A DNA stretch of 64,000 bases, from assembly GCA_023014485.1 (NCBI GenBank), contig JAJOZX010005624.1, positions 62,001 to 126,000 on the forward strand. Reading direction: 5' to 3'. The first letter of the stretch is position 1. Every line of letters starts with the position of its first letter. Of the stretch, positions 10,802 to 21,006 are shown piece after piece. Under the pieces are notes generated by a model. The model saw only the letters and a program-made list of their open reading frames with translations, was not told where the DNA came from and did no database searches. A program made the position numbers and the translations under genes. The stretch is from Bathynomus jamesi. Its lineage: Eukaryota; Arthropoda; Malacostraca; Isopoda; Cirolanidae.

Positions 10802-11548
10802 CATGATTATGAAGAGTAGTGGAACTAATACTGTTCCTTGTGGTACTGAACTGAAGACCTCTGATTCTGATGAAGATATTCCTTGTACTGTAACGACTTG
10901 CCGCCGCTCGCTAAGGAAATTATATATCCATTTCCCAACTTTTCCTGTTATTCCCATATATTTCAGTTTATGTATTATGATTCCATGGTCACACTTGTCG
11001 AACACTTTGGCAAAGTCTGTGTACATTACATCATAGTTTTCATTACTTTCCAGCGCATCAATAATGTTGTTGTAGTGTTCTATTAGTTGTGATAGGCATG
11101 ATCCGCCTGACCGAAATCCATGTTGGTTATCATTTAATTTTTTCCGAATTTCCAAAAAGTCATAGATTTTCTCTGTCTATTCTTTCAAATATTTTAGTGA
11201 GATGAGATGTAAGCGACACTGGCCTATAGTTTTTGGCCTCGGATCGGTCTCCTCCTTTATATATTGGGGCTATGTTCGCACTCTTCAGGATGCCCAGTAT
11301 TTCTCCCGTGTCTAGTGATCGTCTCTATATCCAATATAGGGGCTCAGCGATTGCATTCTTGCAGTTTTTGATCAGTATGACATTCCATTTGTCTGGTCCT
11401 GCCGCTGAGTGTGCTTTTAGTTGTGTAATATTTTCTGTTGTAAAGTCGAAGTCCGTTATACTTTCCCCTTGTAGTTCTTCAAAGAACGCGTTTCTATCGT
11501 ATATCAGTTTGTCAGTTTTTGGGGTACTGAAAAATGATTCGTACTGAG
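10794..11548 (-). pseudogene. LINE-A reverse-transcriptase N-terminal half
   Basis: The minus-strand frame contains the RT finger and palm blocks: AGPDKWNVILIKNCK near 11365-11410, NYRPVSLTSHLTKIFERI near 11185-11235, QHGFRSGGSC near 11095-11125, motif A YTDFAKVFDKCDH near 10995-11035 and motif B SVPQGTVL near 10830-10860. Motif C (FADD) lies across the hAT insertion at about 9590. A frameshift occurs near 11160. Upstream of 11549 the frame resumes at 24957 after removal of BEL-1 and LINE-B. Confidence 0.85.
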
Positions 11549-11553
11549 CTCTT

Positions 11554-12550
11554 TATTGAAAAATTTATTATTTAGATTGAGATATATTATTTTTATTTAG
11601 GTGTAGTATTAAGGTTAAGTTTACTTTAAATAGACTCGGTAATTATAGAAATAATAATGGCCTATTTAGACACTGTCAACACAGCTACAGACTTTTTCAC
11701 TGTAGGTTGCAGTGGTTTTCAGGTTAAATTTGGTCAGCAGCCAGATTACTAACTATGGTGAAGCTAAATTCATCAAAATTAATTTAGACTTACCAAAAAT
11801 GAAGTTGCCAGTTGAACGTTACCCTTTCAGTTTCTAACTGATTCATAAGTTTCATTTAGTTTCCAGGTTTTTAAATTTCGTTGTTGTTTTAGGTTATCGT
11901 TTAACACACTGCTAGGTTATTTATTTGTAGGGGCTATTTCCCAGACCTAGGTTTTGCAGGTTAAGTTAGGCTAGGGCTGGATTGCCCTTAAGTTTTTGGT
12001 TTTAAAAGTTTAAGGTTTAGAAGGTTTTATTTAAGTTAAGTTAGGGCTATATTGCCTTTAGGTTTTAATAGGGGCTATAACAGCCATTTAATTATTGAGT
12101 TAGGGCCGTTGTAGCCCGGTTCGAGTTTCGTCTAGGTACCTAGTTTTTCTCTTACCTTAGTTATTTTCTTTAACTTACTTGCACCTAGTTCTGATAGGCC
12201 TCTATTTAGTTAAACATGGGTTTTGATTAATTGCAGTGGTTATTAATTAAGGATACGATTTAATTAAAGGTTGTTAGATTTGAAGGTTGACTCAGTTTCC
12301 CGGTTTGGGTAACCACGAGCATTTTAATTTTTTTGAGAAAAAAGGGGCCCGCTTCATGCGGTCAAAAATTTTCAAGACTGGCCAAAGCTCCGTTTGTCTT
12401 TGTCCCAGAAACTTTTTTTTTCCTTCTTTTTGTTAATTAGGGAAACCCAACTTCACTAGTTGGTTAGAAACGAGGGTTTTTATTTTTATTTATTTTGTTT
12501 ATATTTTCTTTGGAAATATATGCGGTTATTTCTAACCACTTTTTTCAACA
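11554..12550 (-). repeat. BEL-1 3' LTR
   Basis: A direct repeat of 18867-19860, beginning TATTGAAAAATT and ending TTTTTCAACA on the plus strand (TGTTG...CAATA in element orientation). It lies downstream of pol, so it is the 3' LTR. It carries an extra ATTT near 12490 relative to its partner. Confidence 0.93.
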
Positions 12551-12753
12551 TTCCCCCCAAGGGGAAAAATTTACCCAGAATTGTATTCTTGGGAAATTTT
12601 ATTTTATTTTATTTTTTTTTTTGAATGAAAATGACATGCTCTTCAGAAAAGTTCCTTTTAGGTGAAATATGAAGATGAAAGCGTCTTTTCTGTAGAACGT
12701 TGGTCCTAAGTTATAGCTATTTACAATTATTTACAATTTTCTATTTGTGGTCT
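12551..12753 (-). other. BEL-1 3' untranslated region with polypurine tract
   Basis: Between the pol stop and the 3' LTR, the minus strand ends in CCTTGGGGGGAA directly against the LTR. This is the expected place and composition for the plus-strand primer (polypurine tract). Confidence 0.6.
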
Positions 12754-15700
12754 TCACAAAGATCCACTCTGTATTTTCCTTTGCAGTTCTTCCCGAAATC
12801 TAACTGCAGCTTGTCTTTGTGGTCGGGGTTGAGTAGCGGCAGTAGTAGTGTCAGGAGAATCTACAGTTCCTGATTCCGTGGAAGAATTTTCCAGTTCTTC
12901 CAGGTCAATATTTGGCTTATCAGTTATTTCCAGTGGGTATAACCGATATATGTGTCTTCTGGAGAGATGACCATTGGGTGTTTTTACAGTTACGTGCCTG
13001 ATTATGCCATCTTCATCTGGGTGTAATGTTTCAATTACAGCAATCTTCCAGAAGTATTTGGGATTCATAGAATTTTCATCTAAGAGACATAGTTCTCCTA
13101 CTTTAGGTTCTTTACTTACTGGTTGTTTGTGTTGTTGGTATTCTTTTTCCCTCAAACTACTCAAATATTCGTATCGCCATCTTTTTTTGATTTCTTGAGA
13201 TTGTTTAGCTCCCTTATGAAAGTAATCCAGTATTTTCTTTCTTTCTTTGTCCTCTGTTGTTGTCATATAATCAGCATCCACCTGATCGTCTTCATTAACT
13301 GCTTCTTGGGTATCATTAGTGGTTAAAAAGTTGAATTTGGTATTGTCATACCCAAAAAGCAACTTGAAAGGAGTTAGTAGATCAGAGGAAGGATCTTCAT
13401 TTGAATTAACATAAGTGAGTGGTCTTGAATTAATTGTGTTCATTATTTCAAGAACAATTGTTTTTAGTTCAGTTAACGGGATTTTTCTTCCTTTTAGGGA
13501 GGTATAGAGGGCTCTTTTGACTAAACCCACCATTCTTTCAGCTATTCCTAAGGTTCTGGGTGAATAGGCTGCTGTAAATTTCCACTGGATACCATGATCA
13601 GAGAGGTACTGAGACACAAGAACATTTTGGAACCAATGTTTAAGGTAATCTTCAGATCTTTTGAAGGTGGATTGATTGTCTGAAATCAAAACCTTTGGAA
13701 GGGAGTAGTTTAAGGACAAATGGTAGAGTTCTCTTAAAAAGGTTTTAGCAGAAAGGTCAGTGCAGATGTGAAGGCTAGTGAATCTGGTGGCGCAGCAAGT
13801 GAACAATAATAAGTAGACTTTCATGAATTGGTTATTCTCATCCTGGACAGAAATTGGACCAACATAGTCAAGGGCAGTTTTTTCAAAGGGTTTTTCATAG
13901 CTTAAACGTTCCGTTACTAAGGGTCCAGTAGTAGGCACTTCATAAGCCATGGCAAAGTATTTTTGGCAAAACAGACATTGTTTCAGAACCTTTTTAACTA
14001 CTTGCCTTATTTTGGGGATCCAGAATTCCTGTCTGAGGAAATTGCATGTGGTAGCTAAGGTTGCATGACTGGCTTTTGCATGACATTCAGTTACAATTAA
14101 CGTTGTTAAATGAGAATTTTCGGGCAGTAGTACAGGATACCTAGCAGAATAGTTAAGGTTAGTTGCATATTTATATCTCCCCATTGTTCTGACTAACCCT
14201 TCTTTGTCAATGAAGAGTTTTAGATTCTTTTGCAGCTTTGTTAGGTCCTCAACTTTTGCTCCTTTATTTAGTTTGTGGATTATTTCTTTTTCTTTTGAGA
14301 AATGTTGTTGCTGGACTAATTTTAGCCAGTAATTTGTGGCCTTAGTTTTGTAAGCTGTATGATTTTTCTCCAAGACAGCAATTTGTTCTTCCATTGTCAG
14401 GTTACATTTCGGGTTATATTTGTGAGTGCGGAAGTACTTTAAGTTTTCTATGAACCGTAGAACATAGGCAGTGATTCTGACCAGTTTTTTCCTGTTAGAG
14501 AATCTTTCCATATTTAACAAGGGAGTTTTTTCATTTATTTCTTTACAAGTTGTTTGACACACATTTATTGTTGTCTGTAAGGTTTCTTGGTGGGGGTTAA
14601 AAATTAAGTTGGTGGGCCATTCCATCTCATTTCTCAAAAATGTGGGACCATGTTGGTAAAAGTGAAGAAGTTTTTGAAATTTCTTGAAAGATATTGGTCT
14701 GGTGAGTAGGTCTGCTGGGTTGTCTTCTCCTGCTACATGTCTGAATTCCAGGTGATGGTTTAAGTTTCTTGTTGCTTCCTGAATGTCTTTCACTCTGTTT
14801 TTTACAAAGATTGATTTCATTTTTAGAGATTTTTGAGCAGTCCAATTTAAAGCCACTTGTGAGTCTGTCCAAATTATTGTTTTGAAGAACTTTTGGTTTT
14901 CTGAGTTTTCTTCTAGGTAGGTTTCTTTAAGGTATTCTAGGACTTTGGTTCCTAGGCAGATTGCCATTAATTCCAAGTTACAAATGGTCCAATTTTTTGA
15001 TTTGGGATTGACTCTTGATTTAGCGTAAATTAGTTCGGATTTTCCATTTCCAACTAGATAGCAACTTACTGCATAACCTTCTTGGCTGGCATCACAAAAG
15101 ATGTGGAGTTGAAGATTTTCCATGAGAGGTTTGGGATTTTCAAAAGCTTGTCTAGGAAAATTCAGAAATTCCACTTTGTTTATTTCTTTACAAAGTTTTT
15201 TCCATTCACGCAGCATTTCCAGTTCTAGATATTCATCCCAATTTTTTTTGGTAGCTGTTACTTTCTGCATGAAGAGTTTTAATTTAAACACTAAGGGTGC
15301 AACAAATCCAATTGGATCAAACAATGATTGCACAGAACTTAGTATTTCTCTTTTAGTTTTGGCTTCTGAGTTCAAGTTTACCGTTTTTAGATGGAGTGTA
15401 TCAGCACTTGTGTTCCAACCATATCCTAATAGTTTTACATTTTCTTTATCTTCGGAGGAGGCTATGTCATGTTTTTCAAATAGTCCTTGAAGTTCTGAGT
15501 GATTAGAGGCCCATTCATATAGCTTCAAATTATATTCAATTAAAGTGTTTACACTATAATTGTAAAGGTCTTTGAGTTCTGAGAGATTGTTGGCATTAAT
15601 TAAAGCATTGTCCATGTAAAAGCGGTTAGCTAGGTAGTCTGCCACTTGGTTTTGTTGTTCATTAAATATGTGTTGTAGAGATTGTTGTAGTAAAAATGGA

Positions 15701-17094
15701 CTGCTTTTGTTGCCAAAGGTAACTCTTTTATATTTATAGCAGCTCAGGTTGTTGTCATTTGGAGCCAATTGGGTATTCTTTACCCACAGAATTTTGTGGG
15801 CATTGCAGTCAAATTCTGTTTGATATTTAAGTTGTAAATATGCTTTTTGAATGTCCCCAATCATCAAATATTTACCATGCCTTAATTTAATGCACAATTT
15901 TGCTAAGTGAGGTAGGAGTGAAGGGCAGTCCTCAGTAGCATCATTTACGGTTATTTCTTCTGGTTTGCTTTTACCCGAGGGATCTACTACAATCCTAACT
16001 TTAGTTGTTTGTACCCCAGGGCGAACTACGGGAAAGTGAGGTAAAAAATTTCCTGCTTGTCTTAAGTGTTCTGTTAGAGGTACTTCTTCTATTATTCCTT
16101 CCTGGAATTGTTGTTCAAGGATGTCTGAATAAGGTTGCATTAAGTTATCTTTTTTTAATTTTTTGCAAGTGGACTTTAACCTGCTAATAGCATAGTTAAA
16201 GTTTGGTGAAATTTTATCTTTTTGGTCATTCCATGGTACCTTAACAGACAATCTTTCATCTTCTATTTTAACTTCCTTTTCAAAGTTTGCAATCAGATCT
16301 TTTTCTTTGTTTGAAAGTGGTTCATCCCCAGAAATACCCAAGTTTTCTAGTTTGCTAAATTGTGCAATCTGGTGTTCAATTTTTTTTAGATCTTCATTAG
16401 AAGTTGTACTAGTAGGTAGCGGGTTGGTAATACAGAAGCTGATCTGATCTCTTATTGGTTCGTTTTCTTTTTCAGGGTAGTAATCTGAAGGGAAACCCAA
16501 TAAAAGTATTCCATAGGGAGATTTATAACAAGAGGCCGTATGAATCTGATGACTGCTGAGGGCAAAAAGTTTGTGGGTTGCAGCCCCAAAAATTAACATG
16601 AAGTCAGCCACTTCATCAGCTTCAAAGTGATCTGCAAGCTGATAATTTAATGATTTTAAATAAGTTTGAAGTTTCAGTAATCCTGGAACTTCATATTTAA
16701 TATTAATATCATCAATTATGATAGCTTCTATTTCTTGGTAGTTTCCAGGGTTTCTAGAATCCTCCAATTTAATTATAGCTACTTCATAATTTGGTTGTTT
16801 CTTGTCGGCTATAAATCCTGTTATGGTTATGGATTCCTCGTAGTGTTTAGTTGGAAGATTTAATTTTTTCACGAGTTCCTTGGTAATGTAGCTGGCTTGA
16901 CTACAATTATCCAAAAGTGCTCTGCATTTAATTGATTTTTCTGAGTTTCTTATTCTCATTTGCATGGAAGGGATTAATGCTACTTCTTGATCAGTGTTTT
17001 TTAAACTTAATAAGTTAGTAACTTGTTTCCCTTGTTTGGAGTTTTCTTTTTGGGTAGCTACTTCCGTACTGGTTTTCCTTTTTGTTTGGTACAA
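12754..17094 (-). CDS. BEL-1 Pol polyprotein (protease-RT-RNase H-integrase)
   Basis: This is one open frame of about 1446 codons with no internal stop. An aspartic-protease-like motif LLDNCSQASYI (residues 60-70) replaces the usual D(S/T)G. RT shows motif A GDIQKAYL (Asp 414) and motif C FYMDN (493-496), with Asn instead of the second Asp. RNase H acidic residues appear in FCDAS (668), NLELM, WTDSQ (744) and DNPADLL. The integrase has H-H-C-C (HAKASH, CLFC at 1005-1043) and D1076 (ALDYVGP), D1139 (ISDNQ) and E1186 (GIAERMV), an intact DDE triad. The frame has no ATG near its 5' end. It overlaps gag by 37 nt in the -1 frame, so a gag-pol frameshift in the A-rich overlap is the likely expression route, although no textbook heptamer is obvious. 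Confidence 0.95.
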   Translation of the reverse strand: MYQTKRKTSTEVATQKENSKQGKQVTNLLSLKNTDQEVALIPSMQMRIRNSEKSIKCRALLDNCSQASYITKELVKKLNLPTKHYEESITITGFIADKKQPNYEVAIIKLEDSRNPGNYQEIEAIIIDDINIKYEVPGLLKLQTYLKSLNYQLADHFEADEVADFMLIFGAATHKLFALSSHQIHTASCYKSPYGILLLGFPSDYYPEKENEPIRDQISFCITNPLPTSTTSNEDLKKIEHQIAQFSKLENLGISGDEPLSNKEKDLIANFEKEVKIEDERLSVKVPWNDQKDKISPNFNYAISRLKSTCKKLKKDNLMQPYSDILEQQFQEGIIEEVPLTEHLRQAGNFLPHFPVVRPGVQTTKVRIVVDPSGKSKPEEITVNDATEDCPSLLPHLAKLCIKLRHGKYLMIGDIQKAYLQLKYQTEFDCNAHKILWVKNTQLAPNDNNLSCYKYKRVTFGNKSSPFLLQQSLQHIFNEQQNQVADYLANRFYMDNALINANNLSELKDLYNYSVNTLIEYNLKLYEWASNHSELQGLFEKHDIASSEDKENVKLLGYGWNTSADTLHLKTVNLNSEAKTKREILSSVQSLFDPIGFVAPLVFKLKLFMQKVTATKKNWDEYLELEMLREWKKLCKEINKVEFLNFPRQAFENPKPLMENLQLHIFCDASQEGYAVSCYLVGNGKSELIYAKSRVNPKSKNWTICNLELMAICLGTKVLEYLKETYLEENSENQKFFKTIIWTDSQVALNWTAQKSLKMKSIFVKNRVKDIQEATRNLNHHLEFRHVAGEDNPADLLTRPISFKKFQKLLHFYQHGPTFLRNEMEWPTNLIFNPHQETLQTTINVCQTTCKEINEKTPLLNMERFSNRKKLVRITAYVLRFIENLKYFRTHKYNPKCNLTMEEQIAVLEKNHTAYKTKATNYWLKLVQQQHFSKEKEIIHKLNKGAKVEDLTKLQKNLKLFIDKEGLVRTMGRYKYATNLNYSARYPVLLPENSHLTTLIVTECHAKASHATLATTCNFLRQEFWIPKIRQVVKKVLKQCLFCQKYFAMAYEVPTTGPLVTERLSYEKPFEKTALDYVGPISVQDENNQFMKVYLLLFTCCATRFTSLHICTDLSAKTFLRELYHLSLNYSLPKVLISDNQSTFKRSEDYLKHWFQNVLVSQYLSDHGIQWKFTAAYSPRTLGIAERMVGLVKRALYTSLKGRKIPLTELKTIVLEIMNTINSRPLTYVNSNEDPSSDLLTPFKLLFGYDNTKFNFLTTNDTQEAVNEDDQVDADYMTTTEDKERKKILDYFHKGAKQSQEIKKRWRYEYLSSLREKEYQQHKQPVSKEPKVGELCLLDENSMNPKYFWKIAVIETLHPDEDGIIRHVTVKTPNGHLSRRHIYRLYPLEITDKPNIDLEELENSSTESGTVDSPDTTTAATQPRPQRQAAVRFREELQRKIQSGSL

Positions 17095-18380
17095 AGGAAG
17101 GATAAATGGTTAGAAAACCTACAAAATGAACAGGGTTGTAAAGAAATGGGGCATTCTTTGGCTTGGTGTTTAGATGAGGTACATTTAGTACAATAATTTA
17201 ATTTAGCAAGTTTTTTCAGTTTATCCCAACTTTCAGGGAAAGAATCACATTTTGAGATTTTGTGAGAGTTTTTCTTACACAATTTGCAGTAAGGTTCTCT
17301 CTGGTCAGTATATTGAGCTCTTCTTGAGGATTGTTTTTGGGTAGAAACCGCCAGAGCAGCTGTAGTTTGGCCAGAATACCATGGTTTTCTGGCTGGTTCT
17401 GGAGAGAAGTTTCTTTTTTGTTTAGGTATCAAGGTAGTCAACTCACTTTGTTCCAGATCAAAATTAACATTAGCTAAGGTTTTGGTAGCTTCAGCAATTG
17501 CTTCTTTAAAATTATTAAAGGGGTCATAGAGTTTAAACCCACAAGTTCTTAAAAATTCCTGAGTTTCTTGAGTTAGTTTATTATAATATACATACAAGAG
17601 TATATCTTCTAATTCTAATTTTTGAGTTTGCATTAAATTTATGGTAGAGTGCATATCTGCTTGAAAGTCATGAAGTGATTTAAAATTTTTGGTTATTATG
17701 GATTTAGTTAAAAGGGATTTTATTATGGAGAATTTAATTTGGCCTGGTGTTGCATAACAGCCCTCCAACTGCTGCCATGCTTCTTCATAAGAGGTTTTAC
17801 TTTCTTGCATGCAGTTGATTTGAATGGCAGGGTTTCCACTCAAATGTTGTTTTAGGTAGGCAAATTTCTCTTCTTCGGAAAGACCTATGTTATCATAAAT
17901 GTTTCTGAATGAGGTCTTAAAGTTTTGAAATTTAGAGGGATTTCCATCAAATGGTAATATTTGAAGCTCAGGAATTTTAGTACTTATTCTTAGTTTAGGT
18001 TTGGCTTCGGCATTATTTTCTTTTTTAGTTGTTAATGCTTGTATCATTTGATCTATTTCAAAGTGGTAATAACTATTTTTTTCATCTAGTTCTTCTTGTT
18101 TATCCTCTGAGAAGCCTTCGGAACAAACATACATTCTAAGGATTTCCTCGTCTAAATTTTGTAACTTGTCCAGTTGTGAGGACAAAAGCCGAGCATGTGA
18201 ATTTTTTTGTTCCTCAGTCCAATCATCCCATCTCTCTTTGATTGTAGCTAAAAGTTTAGTAGCTGAGGTTCTGATTGCTCCCCTCCTTTTTACCAGTTTA
18301 CTAGTTTCAAGTGCTTCCACATCACTTCCCAACCAGGTCTCCATACTTTTTCCACGAGTGGCTTCAGTTTGATTAGCCAT
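17058..18380 (-). CDS. BEL-1 Gag
   Basis: An ATG-initiated frame of 440 codons. The N-terminal 120 residues are charged and helical. The central part (about 130-310) matches the DUF1759-type BEL/Pao Gag core (LQILPFDGNPSKFQNF, FAYLKQHLSGNPA). The C-terminal 80 residues hold three cysteine-histidine knuckles: CKLCKKNSHKISKC, CTKCTSSKHQAKEC and CSFCRFSNHLSFLC. Gag would bind and package genomic RNA in cytoplasmic particles. It lies immediately 5' of pol and overlaps it by 37 nt. The start is supported because the frame upstream runs into the repetitive leader. Confidence 0.93.
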   Translation of the reverse strand: MANQTEATRGKSMETWLGSDVEALETSKLVKRRGAIRTSATKLLATIKERWDDWTEEQKNSHARLLSSQLDKLQNLDEEILRMYVCSEGFSEDKQEELDEKNSYYHFEIDQMIQALTTKKENNAEAKPKLRISTKIPELQILPFDGNPSKFQNFKTSFRNIYDNIGLSEEEKFAYLKQHLSGNPAIQINCMQESKTSYEEAWQQLEGCYATPGQIKFSIIKSLLTKSIITKNFKSLHDFQADMHSTINLMQTQKLELEDILLYVYYNKLTQETQEFLRTCGFKLYDPFNNFKEAIAEATKTLANVNFDLEQSELTTLIPKQKRNFSPEPARKPWYSGQTTAALAVSTQKQSSRRAQYTDQREPYCKLCKKNSHKISKCDSFPESWDKLKKLAKLNYCTKCTSSKHQAKECPISLQPCSFCRFSNHLSFLCTKQKGKPVRK

Positions 18381-18393
18381 TTTTAGGTTTATT

Positions 18394-18775
18394 ATGGGTA
18401 GGTAGGTTAGGTATTTTAGGTTAAGTAGGGTAGGTTATGTACGTTTGGTAGGGTAGGTTAGGTTGGTTTGGTAGGTTAGGTAGGGTTGGTAGGTTAGGTA
18501 GGGTTGGTAGGGTAGGGTAGGTTTGTTTTTTAGGTTCAGCCAGGTTAGGCTAGGTTTTTTTTTTAGGTTCAGCCAGGTTAGGCTAGGTTTGTTTTTTTTA
18601 GGTTCAGCCAGGTTAGGCTAGGTTTGTTTTTTTAGGTTCAGCCAGGTTAGGCTAGGTTTGTTTTTTAGGTTCAGCCAGGTTAGGCTAGGTTTGTTTTTTT
18701 AGGTTTAGCCAGGTTAGGCTAGGTTTGTTTTTTTAGGTTTAGCCAGGTTAGGCTAGGTTTGTTTAGGTTGTGTAA
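18394..18775 (-). repeat. Minisatellite in the BEL-1 leader
   Basis: About seven units of roughly 34 bp occupy 18527-18765, each containing AGGTTCAGCCAGGTTAGGCT plus a T-rich spacer. The last two units carry TTTAGCC instead of TTCAGCC. Adjoining 18394-18520 is a more degenerate GGTAGGTTAGG-rich stretch. The array lies between the 5' LTR and gag, where a packaging signal would be expected. Confidence 0.85.
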
Positions 18776-18846
18776 AAAATTTAATTCACTGGATTTAAAA
18801 CTATTGTATCAGAATTAAAACAAAAAAAGGGTAACTAACTTCTCGA

Positions 18847-18866
18847 CTGCCCACCCGGGGGCGCCA
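18847..18866 (-). promoter_or_regulatory. BEL-1 primer binding site
   Basis: Directly downstream of the 5' LTR in element orientation the sequence begins TGGCGCCCCCGGGTGG. TGG complements the CCA end of a tRNA, and TGGCGCCC fits the acceptor of a lysine tRNA for eight bases. The match then stops, so the primer identity is uncertain. Confidence 0.6.
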
Positions 18867-19860
18867 TATTGAAAAATTTATTATTTAGATTGAGATATAT
18901 TATTTTTATTTAGGTGTAGTATTAAGGTTAAGTTTACTTTAAATAGACTCGGTAATTATAGAAATAATAATGGCCTATTTAGACACTGTCAACACAGCTA
19001 CAGACTTTTTCACTGTAGGTTGCAGTGGTTTTCAGGTTAAATTTGGTCAGCAGCCAGATTACTAACTATGGTGAAGCTAAATTCATCAAAATTAATTTAG
19101 ACTTACCAAAAATGAAGTTGCCAGTTGAACGTTACCCTTTCAGTTTCTAACTGATTCATAAGTTTCATTTAGTTTCCAGGTTTTTAAATTTCGTTGTTGT
19201 TTTAGGTTATCGTTTAACACACTGCTAGGTTATTTATTTGTAGGGGCTATTTCCCAGACCTAGGTTTTGCAGGTTAAGTTAGGCTAGGGCTGGATTGCCC
19301 TTAAGTTTTTGGTTTTAAAAGTTTAAGGTTTAGAAGGTTTTATTTAAGTTAAGTTAGGGCTATATTGCCTTTAGGTTTTAATAGGGGCTATAACAGCCAT
19401 TTAATTATTGAGTTAGGGCCGTTGTAGCCCGGTTCGAGTTTCGTCTAGGTACCTAGTTTTTCTCTTACCTTAGTTATTTTCTTTAACTTACTTGCACCTA
19501 GTTCTGATAGGCCTCTATTTAGTTAAACATGGGTTTTGATTAATTGCAGTGGTTATTAATTAAGGATACGATTTAATTAAAGGTTGTTAGATTTGAAGGT
19601 TGACTCAGTTTCCCGGTTTGGGTAACCACGAGCATTTTAATTTTTTTGAGAAAAAAGGGGCCCGCTTCATGCGGTCAAAAATTTTCAAGACTGGCCAAAG
19701 CTCCGTTTGTCTTTGTCCCAGAAACTTTTTTTTTTCCTTCTTTTTGTTAATTAGGGAAACCCAACTTCACTAGTTGGTTAGAAACGAGGGTTTTTATTTT
19801 TATTTTGTTTATATTTTCTTTGGAAATATATGCGGTTATTTCTAACCACTTTTTTCAACA
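18867..19860 (-). repeat. BEL-1 5' LTR
   Basis: Partner of 11554-12550. In minus orientation it precedes the primer site, leader and gag, so it would drive transcription toward lower coordinates. Confidence 0.93.
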
Positions 19861-19865
19861 CTCTT

Positions 19866-20777
19866 CATGAAAATGAAAAGGTTTATTGGCAAACTATAGT
19901 CCATATGACAACTATTATTAATACAATGACAGTTCACATACTAGGGATGAAAATATATACAATTGATTAGAACTAATACAGTAATGTCTGAGTTAAGTGG
20001 AGCTACGGACACGTTTTCGTACTAAGAAGTCCATAGCTTAGAGGATAAACGGCAAGACTCATGGATAGCTTGGATAATCGGATTGGTTGATTTTTTAATT
20101 CTTTGCATTAGACTGTATTGAGCACGTCTTGTTACCTCCGGGAAGCTCGGGACACTGCGGGTAGCAAACATTTGAGAAGCTGAGCATCTCAGGAGTAATT
20201 TATGTAAGAGTCTAAAAGACCTGTTGTACAACAAATTTAGAGTTCTGCCAGAACCTTTTTCATAATTCGCTCAGAGTTGCTGTCCGTATATATCACTGTA
20301 GAAAGTACGAAAGTGTGTGTCTTTAGCTTCACTTGTACAGAACCGAAAGTTCCTTACAGTCATATTCGCTTTAGCACAAAGGCTTCGAGATTGTTTTCTT
20401 ATATCCGAGTCATCACTCAATGAGCTGGTAATAGTTTGGCCCAAATACTTAAACTCCTGTACTTCCCCAATTACTTCACCTCTCATTTTAAACCTAATGT
20501 CTGCTGGCTGATTATAGCTTTTAGGATGAAACTGAATGACCTTAGTTTTTGTAACATTAAAAAGAATATCATGTTTCTGCGAATACACTTCGCAGACTTT
20601 TAGTAGCCGATTCAGACCTTTAACAGAGGGACTTATTAACACCATATCATCGGCATAAACTAAGTTATTTATCCTTGTGTTATCTATACATCCCACTGTT
20701 GCCTCATTAAGTGAAGCAATTAATCCGTCAATATACACATTAAACAGCATAGGGGAGAGCAAGGAGCCTTGTCTCAG
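19866..20777 (-). pseudogene. LINE-B RT C-terminal part and 3' end
   Basis: A frame at 20271-20762 contains LSPMLFNVYIDGL, then RT motif C LVYADDMVLIS near 20640, followed by thumb sequence and EFKYLGQTIT. A second frame at 20022-20234 (YNRSFRLLHKLLLR, FPEVTRRAQYSLMQRI) is the C-terminal tail. The 3' end near 19869-19900 holds CCAATAAACC on the minus strand, a probable polyadenylation signal. The YADD catalytic motif is intact here, but the frame is broken by the gypsy insertion and small indels. Confidence 0.82.
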
Positions 20778-21006
20778 TGAGGTGGTGTGTGTGTGTATAT
20801 ATATGTATACAGTCTAAAGTCACTGAAGGGAAAAATCACTAAAAGAAAACTGAATGGCAATACGAAGGGATAAACAGAGCAACGCGGGCTGTTCGTTGGG
20901 TTTGGCTGGGCTAGAGCATGGTTATTCATATCTGACTAAATCGTTGGTGCTAAGTTTAATTTGGTGATGTTTCTAAGGTGACAAATGGTAGAAAGTTGTC
21001 AGTAGG
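20778..21006 (+). repeat. Gypsy-1 left LTR, truncated
   Basis: Starts TGAGGTGGTGTGTG, followed by a GT/TA tract, and matches 22223-22449 up to GTTGTCAGTA, where homology ends abruptly and pol sequence begins. Confidence 0.75.

Larger units (their letters stand above)
11554..19860 (-). mobile_element. BEL-1: structurally complete BEL/Pao LTR retrotransposon
   Basis: The element is 8.3 kb with LTRs of 997 and 994 bp that differ, as far as I can read, only by a 4-bp and a 1-bp indel. A 5-bp duplication CTCTT flanks it (11549-11553, 19861-19865). Gag (440 codons) and pol (about 1446 codons) are both uninterrupted, and the pol order is protease, RT, RNase H, integrase, as in BEL/Pao. Near-identical LTRs plus open frames imply recent insertion and possible competence. 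It sits exactly at the LINE-A/LINE-B junction, in a minus orientation shared with both LINEs. Confidence 0.95.

Noticed and set aside
12754..17094. The longest ORF as a host gene
   Set aside because: It has BEL/Pao protease, RT, RNase H and integrase motifs in order and lies between matched LTRs with a target duplication.
18394..18530. TTAGG-rich sequence as arthropod telomeric repeat
   Set aside because: The units are irregular (GGTAGGTTAGG and variants), lie between a BEL 5' LTR and gag, and grade into the 34-bp minisatellite. It is not a (TTAGG)n array.
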